A DNA stretch of 64,000 nt from CAYRGQ01 sp964423925 (GCA_964423925.1 CAYRGQ010000012.1:4954-68953), one strand, 5' to 3'. Counted from the stretch's first letter, positions 54,030 to 63,714 are shown. Numbers and translations are program-made. The notes: generated from the sequence alone by a model not told the origin.

Positions 54030-54819
54030 ATACTTCGTCGTTCAGCAACTCTTCCAGTTCCTCGTGCGTGATGTTCATGTTGACGTTGCCGTTTTTGGCA
54101 AAGGAAATCTGGCCCGTCTCTTCGGATACAATAACTGCGACGGCATCGCTCACCTCGGTGACGCCGATGGCTGCACGGTGCCTAAGGCCAAAGTGAAGGG
54201 GCAGATCCTCGCTGTCCGACAGCGGAAGTACGCTGCTGGCCGTTTTGATTTTGAAGTCTACGATAACCACGGCTCCGTCATGCAGGGGGCTGTTTTTTTG
54301 AAATATAGTCTCTAGCAAGCGCTTAGAGACCTGGGCATCGATATACTCGCCGCTGCTCTGATAATAGTCTTCGTCGAAATACTTTGAAAAAACGAGGAGG
54401 GCGCCCGTGTGCGATTTCGACATGCTCCGGCACGCGTCGATAATGGGCTTGAGGTGGGACCGATTGTCCCGTTCGCGTGTTTTTTTGCTTACGAATACCG
54501 AAAAGAGATACTTGCGCCGCCGCATCGAAATATTGCGCCCTAAATGGATGAGAAATCGTCGGATTTCCTGCTGGAAGATAACGACCAACGCCAACGGGCC
54601 GATGCTAAAAAATCCGCTCAATATCGGCGCGAGCAGGTCCATCTGCAGCTCCTGAGCAAGCCGCGACACCAAAAAAATCACAGCGAGGGCTAGGAAAATG
54701 TTTAACGCGATCGTTCCCCGCACGAGGCCGTAGATGTAATACAGGATGACGGCGACAAGCATGATGTCGATTACATCCAGCAAGCGGATATTAAAAAAGC
54801 TGATATCTAGGCCTTCCAT
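54028..54819 (-). CDS. cdaA: diadenylate cyclase CdaA
   Basis: The protein is 263 aa. Three N-terminal membrane helices (LLDVIDIMLVAVILYYIYGL, TIALNIFLALAVIFLVS and GFFSIGPLALVVIFQQEI) precede the DAC domain. The catalytic motifs are LHDGAVVIV (DGA) and HFGLRHRAAIGVTE (RHR). It makes c-di-AMP from two ATP, a second messenger that controls potassium and osmotic balance. The usual Firmicutes partners CdaR and GlmM are not next to it. It diverges from pdxJ. Confidence 0.95.
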   Translation of the reverse strand: MEGLDISFFNIRLLDVIDIMLVAVILYYIYGLVRGTIALNIFLALAVIFLVSRLAQELQMDLLAPILSGFFSIGPLALVVIFQQEIRRFLIHLGRNISMRRRKYLFSVFVSKKTRERDNRSHLKPIIDACRSMSKSHTGALLVFSKYFDEDYYQSSGEYIDAQVSKRLLETIFQKNSPLHDGAVVIVDFKIKTASSVLPLSDSEDLPLHFGLRHRAAIGVTEVSDAVAVIVSEETGQISFAKNGNVNMNITHEELEELLNDEV

Positions 54820-54960
54820 GTGGTACGCAATTTATGAAAATATTGCTAATGTTATCAGGATTGGCACAAAAATGCGTACGGAACATGACCTGAGGTCGGC
54901 GGCATTTTTAGCATATTAAAATGGTATCTGGCACGGCTTCATGCTTTGGCATGTGTTTAG

Positions 54961-54968
54961 TACATTTG
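54961..54968 (+). promoter_or_regulatory. -7 element of the pdxJ promoter
   Basis: TACATTTG matches TAnnTTTG and predicts a leader of about 21 nt to the ATG at 54995. Starts upstream of it would lie inside the promoter. Confidence 0.6.
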
Positions 54969-54994
54969 TGGCTTGCAACTACACTACAGGAAAC

Positions 54995-55711
54995 ATGGCA
55001 CGACTCTCGGTGAATATTAACAAGATCGCAACCCTCAGAAACTCGAGGGGCGGGGACAACCCAAATGTACTGCAAGCCGCGTTGGCATGCGAGCGCTATG
55101 GCGCCCAAGGGATTACCGTGCATCCCAGGCCTGACGAACGGCATGTCCGCTATCAAGACGTTTATGATTTGAAGGCAGCCATAAAGACTGAGCTCAATAT
55201 CGAGGGTAACTGCCGGGAAGACAAGTTCGTCAATCTGGTCTTGGATACACGGCCGGCACAGGTGACACTTGTCCCGGACGAGCCCGGTCAGATCACCTCT
55301 AACCACGGCTGGGACACCATCAAGCACCAAGCCTATCTGCAGGAGATGTGTGCCGTTTTCAAGTCGGCAGGCATTCGCGTTTCCATTTTTGTGGATCCTG
55401 ATCCCGTTATGGTCGCAGCCGCCGCGAAGACCGGTACGGACCGCATCGAGTTATATACGGAGGCTTATGCACTAGGCTATCCCAAAGACCCGGAGCGTGC
55501 TGTGGCGCCCTATTTTGCCGCGGCACTCAAGGCTGCGGAAGTAGGATTGGGCCTCAATGCCGGACATGACTTGGATTTGCAGAACCTTGCCTATTTTAAT
55601 CGGCATATCCCCAATTTGTTGGAGGTGAGCATTGGCCATGCCTTGATTTCAGACGCTCTTTATCTGGGCTTGGAGCAGACCATTGCCCAATACCGGGCGT
55701 TGCTAAAGTAG
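54995..55711 (+). CDS. pdxJ: pyridoxine 5'-phosphate synthase
   Basis: The protein is 238 aa from the ATG at 54995. Signatures are RLSVNINKIATLRNSRGGDN, ITVHPRPDERHV (catalytic His), NIEGNCREDKFVNL (catalytic Glu region) and GLGLNAGHDLDLQNL (catalytic His). It condenses 3-amino-2-oxopropyl phosphate and 1-deoxyxylulose 5-phosphate to pyridoxine 5'-phosphate. This implies the DXP-dependent vitamin B6 route. Confidence 0.96.
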   Translation: MARLSVNINKIATLRNSRGGDNPNVLQAALACERYGAQGITVHPRPDERHVRYQDVYDLKAAIKTELNIEGNCREDKFVNLVLDTRPAQVTLVPDEPGQITSNHGWDTIKHQAYLQEMCAVFKSAGIRVSIFVDPDPVMVAAAAKTGTDRIELYTEAYALGYPKDPERAVAPYFAAALKAAEVGLGLNAGHDLDLQNLAYFNRHIPNLLEVSIGHALISDALYLGLEQTIAQYRALLK

Positions 55712-55767
55712 CTTGTTCGCGCTTGCAGTGACTTGGCGACTGGGGGCGCCTATATTACCTAACGACC

Positions 55768-57192
55768 TTATTTAATTCCCATAAATATCCGGTTCCACCG
55801 GATTTTGCTGAGGAAGGAACCGTCTTTGTCCCAGCTGAGCCACACGAATAGGGCTTTGCCCACGATATGGTCTTCTGGTACGAAGCCCCACTCACGGGAG
55901 TCGAGTGAGTTGTGGCGGTTATCGCCCATCATCCAGTAGTAATCCATCCCAAAGGTGTATGTTTCGGCTTTGGAGCCATTGATGTAGTAGCCATCTGCGC
56001 GTAGCTCCACGTCATTGCCTTCGTATACGCTGATGGCGCGTTCGTACATCGGGAACGTCAGGCTATCCAAACTCACTGTCCAGCCTTTTTTGGGCACAAT
56101 GATGGGACCCATGTTGTCGATGTTCCAGGGGTGTAAGTTGCTTTTCGGGAATGTAGACGCGTCGGGTGTATCGGCTGCGAATAGGCGGGGTTCCACCTTG
56201 GTAACGATAGGCCAGCTTTCGACTTCCTTACGCTGTTCTTCGGTCATGAAGAGGTGGTAATACGGCGCTCCCGGAAACGAGCCCCATTCGATGCGCATGT
56301 CGTGCAAACGTTGCGGATTAAGGGCCGTCCCGTCCGTATAAACGAAGTAATCCATCTGCTTTTGCGGCGGATTAACTCCTGGGCTGCCGTTGACGATGAC
56401 TTCGGCATCGCGAATGACTAGCGTGTCGCCTGGGATGCCAATGGCGCGCTTTATATAATTCTCGCGCTTGTCTACAGGCCGATTGTAGGGCTCGTCCGCT
56501 TCCATGGGGTAGTTGAACACCACCACGTCGTCGCGCTTGATCTCTTGGAATCCGGGCAACCGCTTATAATCCACCTTAATGCCTTCCCAGTAGGCCTTCG
56601 TACCCGTTAGGGGCATAGAATGGTGTGCAAACGGAAACGCAACGGGCGTCATGGGCACCCGAGGACCGTAGTTGACCTTGCTGACGAACAGAAAATCGCC
56701 TACTAGGAGGCTTTTCTCCATGGAACCCGAAGGAATGACGTAGGCCTCGATCAGAAAACCCCGAATTAGCGTGGCGGCTACTACCGCAAATACGATAGCA
56801 TCAGCCCATTCCCGCGTGACCGACTTTTTATACGGGTATTTCTGTTTGAATTCGGGCGATGCCGATTGGCCCAAGTAGACGACGGCCGGGTCATTGCCCC
56901 ATACGGGTAGGATGATGAATGGCACGAGGATGGTCGCGGCATATTCCCAGAACCGACGCTTGCCAAAGCTCTTCACCAAGTCGAGGTATAAGCCAAAAAA
57001 TACGAAGATATTGACTAATGGTATTAACAGGAGCGCTACCCACCACTGGGGCCGACCCACCAGCTTGGCAATCACAAATTCCCGGTATATGGGAATGAGG
57101 CTTTCCCATCCTTGCCTGCCAGCCTTCACGAATAATTTCCAAAGGCCGAAGTGTACGGCCGCGAGTAATAGGGCAAAAATTATATATCCCAT
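55768..57192 (-). CDS. lepB: signal peptidase I with extended membrane N-terminus
   Basis: The protein is 474 aa, about 150 longer than E. coli LepB. Three extra hydrophobic helices (residues 3-21, 52-73 and 82-98) precede the usual anchor at about 131-147. The catalytic Ser is S157 in VIPSGSMEKSLLVGD and the general-base Lys is K248 in NYIKRAIGIPGDT. MGDNRHNSLDSREWGFVPE is the late S26 signature. An insertion of about 130 residues separates the Lys from that block. It removes signal peptides from exported proteins. It is the last gene of the parA-parB-DUF5683-dapB-lepB operon. Confidence 0.95.
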   Translation of the reverse strand: MGYIIFALLLAAVHFGLWKLFVKAGRQGWESLIPIYREFVIAKLVGRPQWWVALLLIPLVNIFVFFGLYLDLVKSFGKRRFWEYAATILVPFIILPVWGNDPAVVYLGQSASPEFKQKYPYKKSVTREWADAIVFAVVAATLIRGFLIEAYVIPSGSMEKSLLVGDFLFVSKVNYGPRVPMTPVAFPFAHHSMPLTGTKAYWEGIKVDYKRLPGFQEIKRDDVVVFNYPMEADEPYNRPVDKRENYIKRAIGIPGDTLVIRDAEVIVNGSPGVNPPQKQMDYFVYTDGTALNPQRLHDMRIEWGSFPGAPYYHLFMTEEQRKEVESWPIVTKVEPRLFAADTPDASTFPKSNLHPWNIDNMGPIIVPKKGWTVSLDSLTFPMYERAISVYEGNDVELRADGYYINGSKAETYTFGMDYYWMMGDNRHNSLDSREWGFVPEDHIVGKALFVWLSWDKDGSFLSKIRWNRIFMGIK

Positions 57193-57296
57193 CTGTTCAA
57201 GTCGTTTCTGTCCGGATTAGGCCAGTTGCCCGAGCTGTCCGGTACATGTGCGGCAAATGCGCGCAAAGTTAAAATTTATCCTAAAAAAGCCCCGGC

Positions 57297-58037
57297 TTAG
57301 TCAAAATCAAAAATTTCCGTTACCTGGTAAAACCCGGTTTTGCCTTGTAGCCACTCGGCAGCCATGATGGCTCCTAGCGCGAATCCCGCACGGCTATGCG
57401 CCGTGTGCTTTAATTCGATCTGGTCCACCTCCGAACTGTATAGTACGGTGTGCGTGCCAGGCACGTCGTCGATCCGATGGCTCTCGATGAGCAGTTCTTC
57501 AGCCTTGGGAATAGATTCCTCGCCGTCGCCAATCAGGTTATTAATCCACGACGTCTTCGTTCCCAGTTCGTCGATAATGCCTTCGGCAATCGTGATGGCC
57601 GTGCCGCTTGGCGCATCGAGCTTGTGCGTATGGTGGATTTCCTCCACCTGAACCTCATACTGCCTGTGCGGAGCCATAGCTTTGGCCAATAGCCTGTTGA
57701 CGTGGAACAGCACGTTGACCCCGATACTGAAGTTAGACCCATATAGCAAGGTGTTGTTACTGTTTTCGTACATCTCGCGGATGTCGTCCAGATGCTCGTA
57801 CCAACCCGTCGTGCCCACGACTAAGGGTAGGCCTGCGTCAAAACAAAAATTGATGTTGTCGAGTGCTGCGTCGGGTGTACTAAAGTCGATCGCCACATCC
57901 GCATGCTCCACGTCTTGGGCAGAAAGCGATGGTCGGTTGTGCTCGTCGACCACCAAATGGATTTCATGGCCGCGCTTGAGGGCAAACTTTTCGATCAGCT
58001 GGCCCATTTTGCCGTAGCCGAGTAGAATGATCTTCAT
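57297..58037 (-). CDS. dapB: 4-hydroxy-tetrahydrodipicolinate reductase
   Basis: The protein is 246 aa from the ATG at 58037. The dinucleotide-binding motif is KIILLGYGKMGQL at the N-terminus. Catalytic His and Lys lie in EIHHTHKLDAPSGTAITIAE. VVGTTGWYEH and HTAHSRAGFALGA complete the family pattern. It reduces HTPA to tetrahydrodipicolinate in lysine and diaminopimelate synthesis. Confidence 0.96.
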   Translation of the reverse strand: MKIILLGYGKMGQLIEKFALKRGHEIHLVVDEHNRPSLSAQDVEHADVAIDFSTPDAALDNINFCFDAGLPLVVGTTGWYEHLDDIREMYENSNNTLLYGSNFSIGVNVLFHVNRLLAKAMAPHRQYEVQVEEIHHTHKLDAPSGTAITIAEGIIDELGTKTSWINNLIGDGEESIPKAEELLIESHRIDDVPGTHTVLYSSEVDQIELKHTAHSRAGFALGAIMAAEWLQGKTGFYQVTEIFDFD

Positions 58038-58211
58038 GACTTTCGGGTTGTCGATTTTTTCTCTTGATGATGACGGAATGGCCGTGTAGCCTACCGACAT
58101 ACAAACATAGTATAAAATGTGGAAACTGGAATCAGTTTTTCTGCGCGGAATGGGAGCATGAGCGGATCATAAATATTGAGGAAAGGGCACTGAACAACCC
58201 CTTAGCCACGT

Positions 58212-58919
58212 CTAATGGATGTTAAAGGTTACTTTGAAGCCTGGACGATAGGCGTTGTATGAAAAAGCTTGGGGCTGAGTTGGTAGTAGGGTGGGCGACA
58301 CGTTAAAGGATAGGTCGTCGCTAATGCTCCATCGGTTTTTAAGCATGGAATCCACGTAGGCCTCGATCGCGTTGAGCGCATGCCACCCGATGGTCACAAG
58401 TACCGTCAAATCCCGGTTTCGCCGGTAAAAATCTTTCGCATTGATGAGGCTTTGGGTGTTGTAGTTCTGATATAGTGGGTTTAGAACGGCGTCGTTATTG
58501 TCCATCCGAAACTGCACTTCATCCAGGATTTCCTTATAATAGCGGTGGTTGAATTCAAATACGAGTCCCGCCGTCACATAGCCCCCGTAGATGACCGGAA
58601 CTTTAATCCACCATAGGCCACCATTGGTATATTGGCCCCATCCGGGGACGATTGCCGACCGCCTCCAGGCTCTGCGGGTGTGTGCTTCGATGGCCAAACG
58701 GGTCGAATCTTTGAAGACGATTTCCTCTTCAGCCTCGCGCTCCTGGCGTTCCCGCGCGCGGCGCTGGCGCCTCGTCTCTTCCTGCGTGGTGTCCTGCCGC
58801 ACCGTTAGGCTGTCCGCCACGGCGGGGATGGTGTCGCGTGGCAGGTCACTGGTTTGCGCATTGGCCGGGAACCCGTATAGGCACCATAGTGATAGCAGGG
58901 CAGTGACGAGCCTCTTCAT
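58212..58919 (-). CDS. DUF5683 protein
   Basis: The protein is 235 aa from the ATG at 58919, which overlaps the parB stop by one base (TAATG). It has a signal peptide (LVTALLSLWCLYGFPANAQ). An Arg/Glu-rich helical stretch (TRRQRRARERQEREAEEEIV) follows. The conserved DUF5683 part is AWRRSAIVPGWGQYTNGGLW, then VPVIYGGYVTAGLVFEFNHR. The family is unassigned and mostly found in Bacteroidota beside parAB. The coupling to parB suggests a shared role near the envelope. Confidence 0.9.
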   Translation of the reverse strand: MKRLVTALLSLWCLYGFPANAQTSDLPRDTIPAVADSLTVRQDTTQEETRRQRRARERQEREAEEEIVFKDSTRLAIEAHTRRAWRRSAIVPGWGQYTNGGLWWIKVPVIYGGYVTAGLVFEFNHRYYKEILDEVQFRMDNNDAVLNPLYQNYNTQSLINAKDFYRRNRDLTVLVTIGWHALNAIEAYVDSMLKNRWSISDDLSFNVSPTLLPTQPQAFSYNAYRPGFKVTFNIH

Positions 58920-59842
58920 TACCAATCGAGTAATTCCAATATCCGATTGAGATCCTCCTCGGAATGGAAAGGGATTTCGATGGCGCCCGTCCCTTTTTTA
59001 GCGGACACTTTAAGTTTTACGCGCGAGGAAAATCGCGAAGCGAGGTCGTCTTCAATCTTTTGGTATTGGAAGGACAGCGCTCCTGAATGCCGGTTTGTAG
59101 CGGTCTTGCGTAGGTTGTCGTTCTGCAGGGCTTTGGTCAATTCTTCAGTCTTCCGTACGGATAAGCCTTTCTTGACGATTTCGCGAAATACGTACAATTG
59201 CTTATCCACTTCGTTAAGCCCAACGATGGCGCGCGCATGGCCCATGCTCAGTTGGCCGTCGCGGATGGCCGCTTGGATGACAGGAGGCAATTTGAGCAGG
59301 CGGAGGTAGTTGGTCACCGTCGTGCGGTTTTTGCTCACGCGCTCCCCTAATTGCTCTTGCTTAAGCCCGCATTCATCGATCATCCGCTGAAAGCTCAAGG
59401 CTACTTCGATTGCGTTTAGGTTTTCGCGTTGGATGTTTTCGATTAAGGCCATTTCCAGCATTTGCTGGTCGTTGGCGGTGCGAACGTACGCTGGAATTTC
59501 CGTCAGTCCGGCCATTTTGGACGCCCGAAATCGACGTTCGCCGCTGATGAGCTGATAGGTGCTGTCGCCGTTGCTCCTGACCGTGATGGGCTGGATCAAA
59601 CCTTGTAACATGATCGATTCGGAAAGCTCTTTCAAGGCTTCCTCGTCGAAATCCGTACGCGGCTGATAAGGGTTAGTTTTAATTTTCGAAATAGGGATCG
59701 TGCCCACGCCGCTCTTCCATGTCTGCGGTGCGGGTGAGTCGCCAACGGGGTTCCCTGGAGTATCTTTCTTCACTTCTTCGGAATCGTTCACCAGGGCGCC
59801 CAGCCCTTTGCCCAATCCGATCTTTCGTTGTTGTGCAGCCAT
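58919..59842 (-). CDS. parB: ParB/Spo0J chromosome partitioning protein
   Basis: The protein is 307 aa. The ParB N-terminal nuclease-like CTP-binding domain includes NPYQPRTDFDEEALKELSES and ISGERRFRASKMAGLTEIPA (GERRxRA motif). The central HTH is EVALSFQRMIDECGLKQEQL (cut), GERVSKNRTTVTNYLRLLKL, and the C-terminal dimerisation domain ends with LNRILELLDW. It loads at parS and recruits SMC. The stop overlaps the DUF5683 start by one base, and the start is 4 nt after parA. Confidence 0.96.
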   Translation of the reverse strand: MAAQQRKIGLGKGLGALVNDSEEVKKDTPGNPVGDSPAPQTWKSGVGTIPISKIKTNPYQPRTDFDEEALKELSESIMLQGLIQPITVRSNGDSTYQLISGERRFRASKMAGLTEIPAYVRTANDQQMLEMALIENIQRENLNAIEVALSFQRMIDECGLKQEQLGERVSKNRTTVTNYLRLLKLPPVIQAAIRDGQLSMGHARAIVGLNEVDKQLYVFREIVKKGLSVRKTEELTKALQNDNLRKTATNRHSGALSFQYQKIEDDLASRFSSRVKLKVSAKKGTGAIEIPFHSEEDLNRILELLDW

Positions 59843-59846
59843 ATCG

Positions 59847-60644
59847 TCAAACGCTTACCTTTTCTGTTTCTACGTCTAAAAGACCATTCTTTTGCAATAC
59901 CTCGCGCGCCAGGTTCAGGTAGTTGATGGCGCCCTTGCAATTGGCATCGTGCATGATGACCGAAATTCCGAAGCTAGGAGCCTCACTGAGGCGGGTATTG
60001 CGTTGGATGATGGTGTCAAACACCAAGTCGTCGAAGTGCGAGCGAACCTCGTCCACCACTTGGTTTGATAGGCGTAGCCGCACATCATACATGGTCAGCA
60101 GGATCCCTTCGATCTCCAACTGCGTGTTGAGGCGGTTTTGCACGATTTTAATCGTATTGAGTAGTTTGCCTAGCCCCTCCAGCGCAAAGTATTCGCACTG
60201 CACCGGAATAATCACGGAGTTGGCCGCCGACAGGGCGTTGATAGTGATGAGCCCCAGCGAGGGCGAGCAATCGATGATGATGAAGTCGTACTCGTCCTTA
60301 ACCTGATCCAGCACCTTGCGCATCTTAAACTCACGCTCGTGCAGGTTGATCATTTCGATTTCAGCACCCACAAGGTCGATGTGGGCTGGCAGTAAGTCTA
60401 GGTTGGGTGTCTCGGTTTGCTGTATCGCATCCCGTGCATCGAGGCCGTTGATCAAGCATTCGTAGATGCTCGATTTGATGGTGCGCGGGTCAAAGCCGAT
60501 CCCCGATGTGGAGTTCGCCTGCGGGTCCGCATCGACCAACAAGGTGCGGTGTTCCAATACGGCCAGGCTGGCCGCGAGGTTAATGGAGGATGTCGTTTTG
60601 CCGACGCCCCCTTTTTGGTTGGCTATTGCTATTATCTTACCCAT
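59847..60644 (-). CDS. parA: ParA/Soj chromosome partitioning ATPase
   Basis: The protein is 265 aa from the ATG at 60644. The deviant Walker A is NQKGGVGKTTSSINLAASL with the signature Lys; A' and Walker B are TLLVDADPQANSTSG and FIIIDCSPSLGLITINALSA. It forms an ATP-dependent gradient that moves ParB-origin complexes. It is the first gene of the operon. Confidence 0.97.
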   Translation of the reverse strand: MGKIIAIANQKGGVGKTTSSINLAASLAVLEHRTLLVDADPQANSTSGIGFDPRTIKSSIYECLINGLDARDAIQQTETPNLDLLPAHIDLVGAEIEMINLHEREFKMRKVLDQVKDEYDFIIIDCSPSLGLITINALSAANSVIIPVQCEYFALEGLGKLLNTIKIVQNRLNTQLEIEGILLTMYDVRLRLSNQVVDEVRSHFDDLVFDTIIQRNTRLSEAPSFGISVIMHDANCKGAINYLNLAREVLQKNGLLDVETEKVSV

Positions 60645-60828
60645 TCGCTTTCCTAAAAAGTCTTCCGCCGAGCAGCCGTGCGATCGCCCGCTACACATTG
60701 CCGGCATGTCATTTGTCTGTTATAATCTACCATAAAACGTCGTGCCACTGTCGGAGATTGTATCGCTCCCTTTAAATAGTAGGGATAAATGCCTATTTTC
60801 GCACGTTTTCACACCAGTACGATACAAG

Positions 60829-60868
60829 GCGCTAAGATAGCAATTTTAAGTGGGATGATGCTTAGCGC
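60829..60868. repeat. inverted repeat in the parA - FMN reductase divergent region
   Basis: GCGCTAAG (60829-60836) and CTTAGCGC (60861-60868) form an 8-bp inverted repeat with a 24-nt spacer. The spacing suits a dimeric or tetrameric regulator. It does not resemble a parS site. Confidence 0.4.
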
Positions 60869-60910
60869 AGCCCGCTTTTTGCGATGTCCCATTTTGACAA
60901 ACCCGACGAC

Positions 60911-61432
60911 ATGATTACGATTATTGCCGGAACAAACCGCCCCAATAGCAACTCCCTTAAGCTAGCGAAATATTACCAGCGACAACTGTTGGCCAGAGAT
61001 GTTGCTGCGGATATATTTTCGCTTTGTGATTTGCCCGAGAACTTTATCACGGCAGACATGTATGGCAAGCGGAGCGAGGCGTTTGAGCCTATCCAGGCGC
61101 GGGTGAGCAGCACCGAGAAATTCGTCTTCGTGATTCCCGAGTACAACGGCAGTTTCCCGGGTATTTTGAAAACCTTTGTGGACGCTTGTCAGTTTCCGGA
61201 CAGCTTCTTCGAGAAAAAAGCGGCACTGGTGGGGCACTCTACCGGCAAGTATGGCAACATCCGGGGCATAGACCATTTCACGGGCGTGTGCCACTACGTC
61301 CGGCTGCATGTGTTGCCGCTTCGCATACACATCCCCAACATTCGCCAAGAGCTCAACGAACACGACGACCTTTTCCAGCAGGATACCGTCCGGTTCACCA
61401 ACGAGCAAATAGAGAGTTTTATCCGCTTCTAG
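60911..61432 (+). CDS. NADPH-dependent FMN reductase
   Basis: The protein is 173 aa from the ATG at 60911, giving MITIIAGTNRPNSNSLKLAK with the flavodoxin-like FMN phosphate loop. An ATG at 60884 adds nine unconserved residues. FVIPEYNGSFPGILKTFVD is the family signature (PEYNGS), followed by KAALVGHSTGKYGNIRG. It reduces FMN or quinones with NADPH. Its stop overlaps the convergent GH92 gene by 4 bp. Confidence 0.92.
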   Translation: MITIIAGTNRPNSNSLKLAKYYQRQLLARDVAADIFSLCDLPENFITADMYGKRSEAFEPIQARVSSTEKFVFVIPEYNGSFPGILKTFVDACQFPDSFFEKKAALVGHSTGKYGNIRGIDHFTGVCHYVRLHVLPLRIHIPNIRQELNEHDDLFQQDTVRFTNEQIESFIRF

Positions 61433-63714
61433 GGAGTCGCGCGCGACGTTTCGTCTACCATGGACCGCGGCCAGGTGTCAGGCTTCTGTCCGAAGCGCTT
61501 GTTCGGCTTAGGCCCCATGGTGAATACCAGCGTGCCGCCCGCCTGCATATCCGCATGCGAAATGTACGTGTTGTGATGGGGCTCCCCGTTGAGCGTGACG
61601 GATTGGATATAGCGATTCTGCTTGCTGTTGTTGAGCGCCTTGATGGTAAATGGCTTCCCGAACGCCATTTCAAAAGTTACTTCATCAACCATGGGACTGC
61701 CAAATACATATTCGCCGCCCACGGGGCTTACTGGGTACAGCCCCGCAATGGACCATACGGCCCAGGCACTCATTTGGCCCACGTCCTCGTTACCCGCGTA
61801 GCCATCCGGACGATCGTGGTACATGGAGTCGACGATAGCCCGTACTTTCTCTTGCGTTTTCCAGGCTTCGCCAATGTGAGTGTACATGTAGGCGATTTGG
61901 TGGCTAGGCTCGTTTCCGTGCGCGTACTGGCCGATGAAGCCGCTGATATCCGGGGATACATGATCACCCGTTGTATGCGAACTGGCGGCGAAGAGCTCGT
62001 CCAGCTTCTTGCTTAAGCCGTTTTTATCCGGAAAAAGCGCGGCCAATCCCCGTACGTCGTGCGGAACAAAGAACGAGTGCTGCCACGCGTTGCCTTCGAT
62101 GTAGTGGCTTTTGTCAAGATCGTGTTCCGACCAAAATGGATCAAAGGGTTCTACAAACCCGCCGTCCGTGTTCTTGGCACGCATGAAGCCCGTTTCGGGG
62201 TCAAACAGGTGCACATATCCCGATGCCCTGCGCATAAATGTTTCGTAATCCGCCGTTTTCCCTAGTTTTTTGGCCACTTGGGCAATGCAGTAGTCGTCAA
62301 AGGCGTATTCCAGCGTGATGGTAACGCTGCCGCCCGCGATGTCCTGGGGCAGGTACCCATATTCGATGTAGGCAGGCACGCCGCGAATATCCTGGTGGGC
62401 GCTGCGTAGCATTGCCCCGTAGGCGCGTTCGGCGTCGAGCCCGGGCCAGTCCTTCAGGATGGCATCTGCCAGTACCGGGATGGCATGGTATCCGGTCATC
62501 GTATTCGTTTCCCAAGTGCTGAGGTCCCAGACCGGCAATAGGCCGTTTTCGTCATAGAACGCCAACATGCTGTTTAGGATGTCTGTATAGCGTTCTTCCT
62601 GTGTGATGGTGTAGAGCGGCTTCAGCGCCCGGAAGGTGTCCCAAAGCGAAAAAACGGTGTAGCGTTGGCCGCCTCCGGGTGTTTGCCTGACATCGCCGTG
62701 GTGGTTCTTGTACGTGCCGTCTTCGTCCGAGAACAAGTTGGGCGCTATGGCCGTATGGTAGAGCGCTGAGTAGAAGATCCGCTTAAGACGTTCATCGTTG
62801 GTCTGTATGGTCACCTTTTGCAGTTCCTTTTCCCACAGACCAGCGGCCTGTTGGCGCACTTCGTCAAAGCTGGTGCTGTCGGATTGCTCCAGCGCCCTGA
62901 TTGCTTGGTCGATACCTGTCATGGAAAGGGCGACGCGCAGGTCCAGTTGCTCGTCTGCCGCCAGGTCCTCAAATATGAGTTGAGCACTGGTGCCGCGGCC
63001 TTGGTCGTACGTCGTTACCATATCAATCATGTCGGATGTGGTTTCCCCATCGCTAAGGATTGCGCGTCCGAACGCACGAGACACTTGCGCGGCGAAATAT
63101 ACACGTTGTACCTTGGCCCACCCGGTGGAATATCGATACCCGACGATCGTACTGTCGTTGAGTACGGAGATGTGCGTCTCGGTAGGCGAATCCCAATTGG
63201 TGTGGAACTGCAGGTCAAAGTGTACCGTGGGCATGCTGCCTGCAGGGAACGTATAACGATGGAAGCCCACGCGAGCGGTGGCGGTGAGCTGCACCTGTAT
63301 GCCGTTGTCTAACCGGACGTGGTAATAGCCGGGCGCGGCGCCTTCGTTGTCGTGGCTAAAGCGCGCACGGTGGGGTTCGCTGTGTTCATCGAGCGGCGCG
63401 ACCAGTGGCATAACGGAGATGTCTAGCCAATCGCCAATCCCGGTACCGCTTAGGTGCATGTGGCTGAATCCGGCTATCAGGCTGTCGCTATAATGGTAGC
63501 CACTGCTCCAGTCCCACCCCGATCGACCGTTGTCTGGGCTAAGCTGCACCATGCCAAACGGCACCGTGGCACCTGGAAATGTATGGCCGTGGCCGCCTGT
63601 GCCAATGAATGGGTCCACAAACCGGACCAAGCGCTCTTGTGCCCAGGATGAAAAAATACCAGTAAAAAACAAAATGCCTGACAAGCAAAAGACCATTCGT
63701 GTCGCGCGCACCAT
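61429..63714 (-). CDS. GH92 alpha-mannosidase, exported
   Basis: The protein is 761 aa; ATGs at 63714 and 63696 both leave a signal peptide (VFCLSGILFFTGIFSSWAQ). The opening VRFVDPFIGTGGHGHTFPGA and GFSHMHLSGTGIGDW are GH92 signatures. The (alpha/alpha)6 domain holds SLWDTFRALKPLYTI, HYIEGNAWQHSFFVPHDV (probable acid Glu) and GNEDVGQMSAWAVWSIAGLY (conserved ligand-binding loop). GH92 enzymes are calcium-dependent alpha-mannosidases acting on host or fungal mannans and N-glycans. It diverges from a LacI-type regulator. Confidence 0.95.
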   Translation of the reverse strand: MVRATRMVFCLSGILFFTGIFSSWAQERLVRFVDPFIGTGGHGHTFPGATVPFGMVQLSPDNGRSGWDWSSGYHYSDSLIAGFSHMHLSGTGIGDWLDISVMPLVAPLDEHSEPHRARFSHDNEGAAPGYYHVRLDNGIQVQLTATARVGFHRYTFPAGSMPTVHFDLQFHTNWDSPTETHISVLNDSTIVGYRYSTGWAKVQRVYFAAQVSRAFGRAILSDGETTSDMIDMVTTYDQGRGTSAQLIFEDLAADEQLDLRVALSMTGIDQAIRALEQSDSTSFDEVRQQAAGLWEKELQKVTIQTNDERLKRIFYSALYHTAIAPNLFSDEDGTYKNHHGDVRQTPGGGQRYTVFSLWDTFRALKPLYTITQEERYTDILNSMLAFYDENGLLPVWDLSTWETNTMTGYHAIPVLADAILKDWPGLDAERAYGAMLRSAHQDIRGVPAYIEYGYLPQDIAGGSVTITLEYAFDDYCIAQVAKKLGKTADYETFMRRASGYVHLFDPETGFMRAKNTDGGFVEPFDPFWSEHDLDKSHYIEGNAWQHSFFVPHDVRGLAALFPDKNGLSKKLDELFAASSHTTGDHVSPDISGFIGQYAHGNEPSHQIAYMYTHIGEAWKTQEKVRAIVDSMYHDRPDGYAGNEDVGQMSAWAVWSIAGLYPVSPVGGEYVFGSPMVDEVTFEMAFGKPFTIKALNNSKQNRYIQSVTLNGEPHHNTYISHADMQAGGTLVFTMGPKPNKRFGQKPDTWPRSMVDETSRATP

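Noticed and set aside
60645..60883. parS site near parAB
   Set aside because: No TGTTNCACGTGAAACA-like palindrome is present; the GCGCTAAG repeat is unrelated.
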